Positions 1 to 6,900 of a stretch of DNA of 8,958 nt are shown here, one piece after another; position 1 is the first letter of the stretch, and the number at the start of each line of letters is the position of its first letter. Source of the DNA: Opitutaceae bacterium (lineage in GTDB: Bacteria > Verrucomicrobiota > Verrucomicrobiia > Opitutales > Opitutaceae). The notes beneath the pieces are model-generated. The model did no database searches and was not told the origin of the DNA. It saw only the letters and a program-made list of their open reading frames with translations. Where the stretch lies: contig JAPOIC010000073.1 of the NCBI GenBank assembly GCA_029979145.1, forward strand, positions 1-8,958. The letters are read 5' to 3'. Made by a program: the position numbers and the translations under genes.

Positions 1-1
1 C

Positions 2-130
2 ATCTATGTGAACAACGTCAAGTCACCCGACAACGCGCGGGCCGTCACCGCCGCCGACCTGTTGTTCGGCAAGTATCTCCTGCTCCGCAAGGGCAAGCGC
101 AGCTACGCGGTGCTCACCGCCGCGGATTGA
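2..130 (+). CDS. C-terminal end of an unidentified protein (5' part lies outside the window)
   Basis: An open frame enters at the left edge and ends in TGA at 128-130, giving the last 42 residues of a protein. The visible part reads IYVNNVKSPDNARAVTAADL and then a basic stretch around FGKYLLLRKGKRSYAVL. It looks like real coding sequence: codon third positions are GC-rich and the residue mix is that of a folded domain, with no membrane segment. I do not recognise the family and assign no function. Its stop lies only 6 bp from the stop of the convergent VOC gene, so the two transcripts must meet tail to tail. No stem-loop with a T-run separates them. Confidence 0.6.
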   Translation: MYVNNVKSPDNARAVTAADLLFGKYLLLRKGKRSYAVLTAAD

Positions 131-136
131 AGAATC

Positions 137-534
137 TCACATCCCCTTCGGCGGCTGCCAGAGTTCGACGCGGTTGCCCTCGCCATCCTTGATCCAACCG
201 AATTTGCCGGACTCGGATTCCTCGATTTTCGGTTCACCCCAGACGCCCTCCTTTTTGGGGGCGGCGAGCACGCGCTGCAAATTCTTCACGCGGTAGTTCA
301 ACATGTGCACCTGTTTGCCGCGGCCGAAATACTTCGTGTCGGCGGCAAAGAGACTCCACACCGTCATCCCGGGAAGGTCGGCATCAGCCGTGTCGCGCCA
401 TTCAAAGCTGCACCCGCCCCACGACGGATTGATCGGGAGACCCAAATGCTTCTGATACCACTCGCCCAATTTCGCGGGGTTCTTTGCCTTGAAAATACCC
501 CGCCGAGTCCGGTCACGCGTGCCTTGGTTTTCAT
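137..534 (-). CDS. VOC (glyoxalase/bleomycin-resistance fold) family protein, frameshifted near its 5' end
   Basis: The uninterrupted 110-codon part starts at a TTG at 467-469 and ends in TGA at 137-139. It carries the hallmarks of a single-module VOC protein: WYQKHLGL at its N-terminus, SFEWRD, the HMLNYRV strand, FGWIKDGEGNRVELWQPP at the C-terminus, and a Glu in VELW at the usual metal-ligand position. The family normally begins with a G-x-G-V-F-F-K-x-K-x-P strand. That strand is present but split over two frames. An ATG at 532-534 reads MKTKARVTGLGGVF, and after the A4 run at 492-495 (T4 on the coding strand) the frame must move to continue FKAKNPAKLGEWYQ. One extra T would give a clean 132-aa protein of normal family length. 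Either the gene is newly inactivated or the base was lost in sequencing or assembly. The substrate cannot be told. There is no Shine-Dalgarno motif before the ATG. The family assignment is firm and the functional state is not. Confidence 0.75.
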
Positions 535-580
535 GAGGCCGAGGCTGGCGTGAGGCCCGCGGTTGGTCGATGGGGAAACA

Positions 581-597
581 GCCGGCGAGACGCCGGC
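581..597 (-). terminator. Stem-loop after opcA, probable terminator of the zwf-opcA transcript
   Basis: A perfect 7-bp GC stem (gccggcg / cgccggc) closes a 3-nt loop. It begins 8 nt after the opcA stop codon in the direction of transcription and is followed by TGTTT, a weak T-tract. It can also be extended by one G-T pair. Position and shape fit an intrinsic terminator between opcA and the downstream VOC gene. The short T-run makes its efficiency uncertain. Confidence 0.5.
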
Positions 598-605
598 CTT
601 CCGAC

Positions 606-1580
606 TTAGAAAAACATCGCCTCGCTCAACGCCATCTCGGGCGCGAGCAGGCTCACATTCGCGGCCAACCGTGTCTCGGCTTCACCCAACTTCGCGGTAA
701 AATGTGCGTGGCCCGTGCCAAAGTCGCCTTCCCAGCGGAAGAATTTACCGGATTTCGCATAGGCAAACTCAATCGCCAGCGTGCGCTCTGCACCCTCCAC
801 CGAAATAAACTCGACCTTGCCCACCGCACACGCGGCGAGCCGGCGGCCCAGCCAACCAGTGATTACCCGACCCTCGGCGGCCAGCGCCGGGGCGTGCGTC
901 ACGGTAACCGTCTCCAAACCATCGATCACCAGCTCAGGCGCAAATCCGGCCAGAAACTGGCCGACGGTCTGGCGCACCGGCAGCAATCGCGAATAAACCA
1001 AGTCGCGCAACGCCACGGGATTCGGCCACGGATAGCTGAAAGCGTCGGCCGGGGCGATCGCACTGTCGAGCAGCACGCGTTTGGCGCGGCTGAGCAGGAA
1101 ACGGTAGTCGGCCAGCTTGGCGCTGGCGGAAAAGCGATGCGCCCAATAATAAAGCGGCAGGTCCGTCGAGAGGCAGATTGAAACCTGATTTTCCAGGAAT
1201 CCGCGTGCCCCGCGGGAGTAGTTCAACATGACAAACTCCACGCAGCGCTTGTCGGATTTCGATTTTCCAAAGTGGCATTCGCCGTAGATCTTGGCACGCA
1301 TCTCCATTCCGCCCTTGTCCTCGTCCTCCGACTGCGGACAGAGCACGACGATGCGGCTCGGATAGCGACGCGAGAAGCGCACCACGGTTTGAAACTGCGC
1401 GGCTGCATCCCCGGCGGTTGTTTGCAGGCCTAGGTGCAGCACGAAATTCACCTGCGTGGCCTTGACCTCTTCCGGCGCGGGGCCGGAGGCGTCCTCCGCG
1501 CTCCACATGCCGGCGAGGCTCTTGGAGATATCGCTGACGGGCACCTCTAGGCCCGGCAAAACTGCAAAGACGGAGGGCAT
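606..1580 (-). CDS. opcA: Glucose-6-phosphate dehydrogenase assembly protein OpcA
   Basis: This 324-aa protein matches the OpcA family, which in cyanobacteria binds and activates glucose-6-phosphate dehydrogenase and is also common in actinobacteria. Family-like segments, in order, are VVLCPQSEDEDKG with the following GECHFG strand, a hydrophobic LPLYYW at residues 141-146, RAKRVLLDSA with Asp172, DLVYSRLLPVRQTVGQF from residue 193, and ITGWLGRRLA. The start chosen is the ATG at 1578-1580 (MPSVFAVLPG). It lies 2 bp after the zwf TGA, so the genes are probably translationally coupled. An upstream in-frame extension would run inside zwf and is Arg-rich and unlike the family. No Shine-Dalgarno motif is seen. 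Five cysteines are present. Cyanobacterial OpcA is redox-controlled, but whether any of these cysteines plays that part is unknown. Length is close to the actinobacterial form and shorter than the cyanobacterial one. The family call is strong; the activating role is inferred from family and context. Confidence 0.87.
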   Translation of the reverse strand: MPSVFAVLPGLEVPVSDISKSLAGMWSAEDASGPAPEEVKATQVNFVLHLGLQTTAGDAAAQFQTVVRFSRRYPSRIVVLCPQSEDEDKGGMEMRAKIYGECHFGKSKSDKRCVEFVMLNYSRGARGFLENQVSICLSTDLPLYYWAHRFSASAKLADYRFLLSRAKRVLLDSAIAPADAFSYPWPNPVALRDLVYSRLLPVRQTVGQFLAGFAPELVIDGLETVTVTHAPALAAEGRVITGWLGRRLAACAVGKVEFISVEGAERTLAIEFAYAKSGKFFRWEGDFGTGHAHFTAKLGEAETRLAANVSLLAPEMALSEAMFF

Positions 1581-1582
1581 GG

Positions 1583-3121
1583 TCAGGGCTGGCGCCAGTG
1601 ATGCTGATTCTTGGCCAGAAGGGCGTCGGCACTGGCCGGCCCCCATGAGCCCGCGGGGTAGCTGTCCATGCCTTTGCGGCCGGCGTCGGACCACGATTCC
1701 AACAAAGGCGTGCACAGTTTCCACGAGGTCTCGGCCTCGTCACCGCGGATGAAGAGCGTGCCGTCACCAATCATGGCGTCGAGCACGAGGCGCTCGTAGG
1801 CCTCCGGCGTATTAGAGCCAAAGGTCGTGGCGTAGCGAAAATTCATCTTCACCGGCTGCGTGCGCGTCTCGAGGCCGGGGATCTTGGCGTTGAGGATGAG
1901 GCTCAGGCCTTCGTCGGGCTGGATCTGAAAAGCGAGGGTGTTGCCCGCGAGATTGAACTTCTCGCTCTCGGCAAACAGCGTGCCGGGCGGGCGTTTGAAA
2001 TTGATCGCGATCTCGGAAACGCGGCGGGCCATGCGCTTGCCGGAGCGCAGGTAAAACGGCACGCCCTGCCAGCGCCAGTTGTTGATCGAGAGCCGCAGCG
2101 CGGCGTAGGTCTCGGCCTTGGACTCGGCGGCAATGCCTTCCTCCTCGAGATAGCCTTGGGCCGGTTTGCCTCCGATCATGCCGGCGGCGTATTGCGCGCG
2201 GGCGACGTCGCCGTCGGGACCGAGCCGCAGCGGCTGGATGGCCTTGAGCAGTTTCACCTTCTCGTCGCGGATCGACTCCGCGTCGAGCGACACCGGCGGC
2301 TCCCTCGCCGTGAGGGCGAGCAGCTGCATGGTGTGGTTTTGGATCATGTCGCGGAGCGCGCCGCTCTGCTCGTAGTAGCCGCCGCGGGTGCCGACGCCGA
2401 CTTCCTCCGCCACCGTGATCTGCACGCTGTCAATGAAGTTGCGGTTCCACAGCGGCTCGAAAATGGCGTTGGAGAAACGCTGCACCAGCAGGTCCTGCAC
2501 GGTCTCCTTCCCGAGGTAGTGGTCGATGCGGTAGACCTGATGCTCCTCGAAGACGGACCGGATCGTGCCGTTGAGTTCGCGGGCCGAGGCGAGATCACGG
2601 CCGAAGGGCTTTTCGATGATCACCTTGGCGTGATGCGGCTGGCCGAGATGCTTGCCGGCAAGGCCTGAGGCACCGAGGTTGCGCAGGATGGGCGCGAAGA
2701 CGGACGGCGGGGTGGAAATATAAAACAGCGCCTGCACGTCGCGGCCGACTTGCCGCTCGATCTTCGCGATGTGATCGGCGAGACGCACAAATGCCTCCGG
2801 GTCGTCATAGCCGCCGGCGACGTAAGTGGTGTTGCCCGCAATCCGACCCCAGACCTCGTCGTCGAGCTCACGTCGGGAAAACTCCTTGATCGCGTCCGCC
2901 GCCAGCGTGCGGAACTCGTCGTCCGGGATTTCCTTGCGGCCGTAACCGACGAGGTGGAAGTCCGTCGGCAGCAGGTTGTCCACGCCGAGGTTGTAGACCG
3001 CGGGGATGAGCTTGCGGGCGGTCAGGTCGCCGGAGGCGCCGAAGATCACGACGACCGTGGGCGGCGCGCCGCGATGCTTGCTCAGCCCGTGGAGAAAAGG
3101 ATGACGCTGGGAATCAGCCAT
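1583..3121 (-). CDS. zwf: Glucose-6-phosphate 1-dehydrogenase
   Basis: This 512-aa cytosolic enzyme oxidises glucose 6-phosphate to 6-phosphogluconolactone with NAD(P)+, the first step of the oxidative pentose phosphate pathway. The N-terminal Rossmann domain has the dinucleotide-binding GASGDL at residues 28-33. EKPFG is at 170-174. The family signature RIDHYLGKE is at 198-206, with the substrate-binding and catalytic His region at His201. RSGKRM is at 359-364 in the C-terminal beta+alpha domain. All expected motifs are intact and the length is normal. The ATG at 3119-3121 (MADSQRHPFL) is preferred. A TTG at 3158-3160 would add 13 residues (LAPAPVRESVCS and similar) unlike the family. Only a weak GAGAG lies about 10 nt upstream. 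The gene is followed 2 bp later by opcA, which supports both assignments. The 142 bp upstream show no clear sigma-70 promoter, so transcription may start there or come from the TPR gene. Confidence 0.97.
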   Translation of the reverse strand: MADSQRHPFLHGLSKHRGAPPTVVVIFGASGDLTARKLIPAVYNLGVDNLLPTDFHLVGYGRKEIPDDEFRTLAADAIKEFSRRELDDEVWGRIAGNTTYVAGGYDDPEAFVRLADHIAKIERQVGRDVQALFYISTPPSVFAPILRNLGASGLAGKHLGQPHHAKVIIEKPFGRDLASARELNGTIRSVFEEHQVYRIDHYLGKETVQDLLVQRFSNAIFEPLWNRNFIDSVQITVAEEVGVGTRGGYYEQSGALRDMIQNHTMQLLALTAREPPVSLDAESIRDEKVKLLKAIQPLRLGPDGDVARAQYAAGMIGGKPAQGYLEEEGIAAESKAETYAALRLSINNWRWQGVPFYLRSGKRMARRVSEIAINFKRPPGTLFAESEKFNLAGNTLAFQIQPDEGLSLILNAKIPGLETRTQPVKMNFRYATTFGSNTPEAYERLVLDAMIGDGTLFIRGDEAETSWKLCTPLLESWSDAGRKGMDSYPAGSWGPASADALLAKNQHHWRQP

Positions 3122-3263
3122 GGAGCACACACTCTCGCGAACCGGCGCGGGCGCAAGCAAGGGAATTGGTGGTCATATTCACCCCCGGGGCGAAGCAGGA
3201 CGCGCGCCGGAATGCGCGAGCATCCAAGCTGCGCGCTGAGGGACCGGCGCGCCCACCGTTCCT
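3122..3263. other. Intergenic region between the TPR gene and zwf
   Basis: This 142-bp gap is very GC-rich, with several GCGCGC-type words and a GGCGCGCC palindrome at 3246-3253. It must hold any zwf-specific promoter, but I find no convincing -35/-10 pair on the minus strand. The nearest candidate is a TATGAC within GGTGAATATGACC, which lacks a good -35. Its left end is the zwf start and its right end carries most of the long hairpin listed separately. Open frames crossing it on either strand look like shadows. Confidence 0.4.
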
Positions 3264-3268
3264 TCAGC
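3235..3268. repeat. Long imperfect inverted repeat (hairpin) overlapping the stop codon of the TPR gene
   Basis: Arms 3235-3247 (gctgagggaccgg) and 3256-3268 (ccgttccttcagc) pair at 12 of 13 positions on the plus strand, counting one G-T, around an 8-nt loop. The same structure in minus-strand RNA keeps 11 Watson-Crick pairs with two A-C mismatches. On the minus strand the TGA stop (3264-3266) lies inside the first arm. No T-run follows on either side, so it is not a standard intrinsic terminator. It may pause or attenuate transcription between the TPR gene and zwf, or protect the RNA end. Confidence 0.45.
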
Positions 3269-3824
3269 AACCGGGGCGGAAGTCTTTCGGGAACAGGGGC
3301 ACGTTGGCGAAATGCCGCACCACCGGCTGCTCCTTCGCGCCCTCGCGCGGCAACGCCACTTCGACGATATCGAGACGCACGTAGGCGTCAATGATTGCCC
3401 CGGTATTCTGGCCTTGGCCGGCAATCGTAAAGTAGTTCGTCAAATAACGGCGACCCGGGTAACCGGGCACGGCTTCCATGCCCTCGGCCAGGACAGTCAG
3501 CGCACGGTCATTCTGCTGGATCAGGAAATAGAACTCGGCCAGCGCCAACCGGGCCGGCAGCGACTGCGGGTAACGCGACAAGCCCAGTCGCAGCTGCATC
3601 TCGCCTTCGCGCCAACGCTGCTGCTTCATTGCCTCAATTCCGGCATCAAGGTAGGCTTGCCCGCGCTTGGCCCGAACTTCGTCCCGACGGACCGGCAGCA
3701 GCAGGACGTCGGTATACGTCACGTAATTCGGCGGCCGCCGGTCGAGCCAAAGGTAAATGGCGGTCGCGCCGCCGACATAAGCGGTGACCATTGCAAACAG
3801 CAGCAGGATCAGGATGCCCCGCAC
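3264..3824 (-). CDS. Small membrane-anchored TPR-like protein, possibly a 5'-truncated reading frame
   Basis: The frame encodes 186 aa from a GTG at 3822-3824. Residues 4-27 form one membrane segment (ILILLLFAMVTAYVGGATAI), followed by WLDRRPPNYVTYTD. From about residue 53 come helical pairs of tetratricopeptide type: AKRGQAYLDAGIEAM with WREGEMQLRLGLSRYP, then ARLALAEFYF with NDRALTVLAEGMEAVP (to about 120). This suggests a membrane-tethered protein-interaction module, with the TPR part on one face of the inner membrane. Partners are unknown. The same frame is open upstream of the GTG back to a TAG at 3876-3878 (GYYERKEGHPDSGLAISV), and beyond the TAG to an ATG at 3954-3956 just after smc. 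The native start may therefore be further upstream (see findings). The C-terminus stops abruptly after about two TPRs, so the protein may be shorter than its homologues. It is not a family I can name more precisely. Confidence 0.65.
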   Translation of the reverse strand: MRGILILLLFAMVTAYVGGATAIYLWLDRRPPNYVTYTDVLLLPVRRDEVRAKRGQAYLDAGIEAMKQQRWREGEMQLRLGLSRYPQSLPARLALAEFYFLIQQNDRALTVLAEGMEAVPGYPGRRYLTNYFTIAGQGQNTGAIIDAYVRLDIVEVALPREGAKEQPVVRHFANVPLFPKDFRPGC

Positions 3825-3969
3825 GCTGATCGCGAGTCCGGAGTCCGGGTGGCCTTCCTTGCGTTCGTAGTAGCCCTAGAGCCCGAAGCGCCAGCGCGCG
3901 ATGATGACTCTGGAGGCTCCCCAAATGAACTTGATGCGGGTGGCGCGGAGGCCCATGGGGATCGAAGGC

Positions 3970-6900
3970 TCAGGCCTTGGCGCGGGTGACTGCTTCCGCG
4001 ATGTTTTGGGTGTGGGCCTCGGCTTCGCCCCGGTCGTGGTTGAAACGCATCGACACGGTCTTCGAAACGCCGCGTTCCTCCATCGTCACGCCGTAAATCG
4101 CCTGCGCTGCGGATACCGTGCGCTTGTTGTGGGTGATGATGATGAACTGCGACTCGTTGACGAATTTCTTCAACAGATCCGTAAAGCGGCCGATATTCGA
4201 CTCGTCGAGCGGCGCGTCCAGCTCGTCGAGCAAGCAGAAGGGCGACGGCTTGACCATGTAGAGGGCGAACAGCAAGGCCACCGCCGTCAGCGTCTTTTGG
4301 CCACCGGACAGCAGCGTGATGCTCTTGAGCTTCGTGCCCGGGGGTTGTGCCACAATCTCGATGCCACTTTCCAAAATATCCTCCGCCGCGATCAGCTCGA
4401 GCGCCGCGCGGCCGCCGCCAAAGAGCGTCTGGAAGGTGTATTCGAAGTTCTTGCGGATCTGCTCGAAGGTGACCTGGAACTGCTGCTGCGAAGTCTGGTT
4501 GATCTCGTCGATCGCCTTGAGCAGTTCCGTCTTCGCGTTGGTCAGGTCCTCGACCTGAGAGCGCAGGAAGTCGTGCCGCTGCTTGAGCTCGGCGTATTCC
4601 TCGATCGCGACGAGATTGACCGCACCCATGCCGCCGAGGCGCTGGCGCAAGGCGTCGACCTCGGCCTTCACCGCGGACCAATCCGTCTGCTCCAATGCCG
4701 CGAGATCAGCCTCGGTGGGTTCACCGCGCGGCTCTTTCTTCTTCTTTCGGCGCTTGGCGGGGGCCGTGTCGGCAGCGGCCGCAACCTCGCCTTCGGGGGC
4801 GACCTCGGTTTCAGCCACTGGCTCAACCGGGGCCTCTGCCGCGGGCGGGGCATCGTCCTCTTCATCGAGGTCAAGGGGCTGCAGGCCTTCCGGCTCGTCG
4901 TCGGCCCGCCAGAGCGAAAGTTTCCAATCGATCTCGGCCACCTCGGCGGAAAATTCCCGGCGCACTTCCTCCACGAGGAACTCCGCGCGCTGACGGCTCT
5001 CGGCGAGCTTCACTTCATGGCGACTGAGGTCGTTGTGCGCAGTTTCCGACTGCTGCCGGAGATTCTGCTGCACGGACTCCACCGCGTTGATGCCCTGTTC
5101 GAGCTCCACGAGCTCGCGCCGCACGGATTCCACCTGCTGCTGGGCCACGCCCAAAGTTTCCACCAAGCCTTCGGCGCGGCTCCGTTGGGCGGCGGTTTCG
5201 GTGTCGAGCTCGGCAATCTGCTCACTCCACACCTCGATCTCCTGCTGGCGCTGAACCAACAGCGCGCCGAGTTGCTCGCGGCGGCGCTGCATTTCATCGA
5301 GACCGCGGTCAAGCACCTCGACCTTCTGCCGGTGCTCCGCCAATTCGAGACGGGCCTGGGCTAGGGTCTCGCGCTTCACGTCGCGATCGGCGCGAATCTC
5401 CGCCAGCCGGGTTTCGCCCGACTGAATCTTTTCGCGCTGCGCAGTGGTCGCGGTCTCGGCCTCCTTGAGACCGGCCTGCGCCTTCTCCCAACGGGCATGC
5501 GCCTCGTTGCGGGCCTGCTCTAAGCCGGTGAGCTCACGCTCCATCCGGTCAATGCGCTGCGTGACTTCGTCCAGCGCACGCTGCGCGTTGCGCTGCTCGG
5601 CCTGCACGGCCGCCACGGTCTGGGTGGTTGCCAGCACTTCCGCGCGCCGCTGCTCCAAGGCCTGCTCGGCCTCGTTCAACCGCGCGTTGATGCCCTCGAT
5701 CACGACGCGCTGCTCGTCGTGCGCCTTCTGCTCGTCCGCCAGCGCCCGCGCCGTCTCGCGCAGGTCGACTTCGCGCTGCACGATGCTGGCCGCGGCCTGC
5801 TTGCTGTTGCGGTAGCCGCCGTAAACCAAGCCGCGCCGGTCGACGAGATCACCCTTGCGGGTGGCCACGGCGAGAAAACTGAAACCCGGGTTTGCCTTCC
5901 AATATTCGAGGAAGGCGGGCAGGTCGTCCGTCAGGTAGCACGCGCCCAATACGCTCACCGCCGGGTGGCCCGGCTCGGCATTCACGAGCGCGGTGGTGGC
6001 GGGTTGCAAAAACGGCGGCAGGTCCGCCGGCGCAGTCGCACCGGTGATCGCGCCGCCCACATGCAGGACCACGGAGCCGATCTCCTCGGCTTCGAGCTGG
6101 GAGAGAATGCGCTGCGCGGTGGCCATGTCGCTGACGCTGATGGCCTCGGCCGCGGCACCGAGGATCGCCTCGACGGCGCGGGCGCAGTCCGCGCGAACTT
6201 CCAAGCCTTGCGTAATCGGCACGGGACGAGCCCCGGCCAACGCGGCGTCGAGACGGCCCTGCAGGATGGCCTTCGCGCCTTCGCCGAAGCCTTCCCACTT
6301 TTCCTGCAACTGCTGCAGCAAACGGAGGCGGGCGGTGCGCTGGGCCAGCGCGCGGTCGATTTCCTGCTGCTTGCGCTGCGCATCACGAAACTCGCCGGTC
6401 AGGGTGCTAATGGTCTGCTGCGCAGCCACGACATCGCTGTGAGCGCGGGACTTCTCCGCCAAGGCGGTCTCCACCTTGCCCGCCAGTTCGGCGGCCTGTT
6501 GCGCCGCGAAGGTGGATTGCTGGCGCACTTGTTCAAGGTCCTGGGCCAGGGCATCGTGCCGGTGCAAACTCGTCTTCTGGTCGACTTCGTAGCCGGAGCA
6601 ATCGGTGCGCAGGCGCGCCACGGTGCTCTCAAGTTGGAGCAATTGAAACTTTGCCTGCTGCACTTCCTGCTCGAGCTTGCTCAATTCGCCCTCGGCGATC
6701 GCAAGCTCGCGATTGCGCTGCTGGTAAACGTCGTCGGAAGAACCGAGCAGGGTCAGCTGCTCCTGTTTGTCCTGCGCGCCGGAGTCAGCCCGGGCCGAGA
6801 CTTCGCGCAGCTGCATTTCCAATTCACCGAGACTGTGACGGGACGATTCGAGGCGGTCCTGCAGGCCGTTGCGTTTGATCTGCGCGAGATTCGCCTGATT

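Noticed and set aside
107..120. A small inverted repeat (gcggt / accgc) at the end of the first partial gene
   Set aside because: It has a 5-bp stem with a 4-nt loop inside coding sequence and no T-run after it, which is likely chance in GC-rich DNA.
1581..1724. A longer opcA start inside zwf
   Set aside because: The extra 48 residues are Arg-rich and unlike OpcA. They would require a long overlap with the well-conserved zwf C-terminus. The ATG at 1580 fits both family start and operon spacing.
934..1770. A 278-codon minus-strand frame overlapping opcA and the zwf end
   Set aside because: It is the same-strand alternative frame of opcA. It is very Arg/Ala/Pro-rich and lacks the family motifs that the opcA frame has.
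4723..4902. The Smc low-complexity stretch considered as a frameshift or assembly error
   Set aside because: The frame before and after is the correct Smc frame, and the insert is a multiple of three with a coherent charge pattern. A true insertion is the better reading.
3901..5364. A 487-codon open frame on the plus strand opposite the smc 3' half
   Set aside because: It is antisense to the conserved Smc C-terminal head and coiled coil. Its composition is that of a mirrored coiled-coil gene, and it has no start signal or domain.
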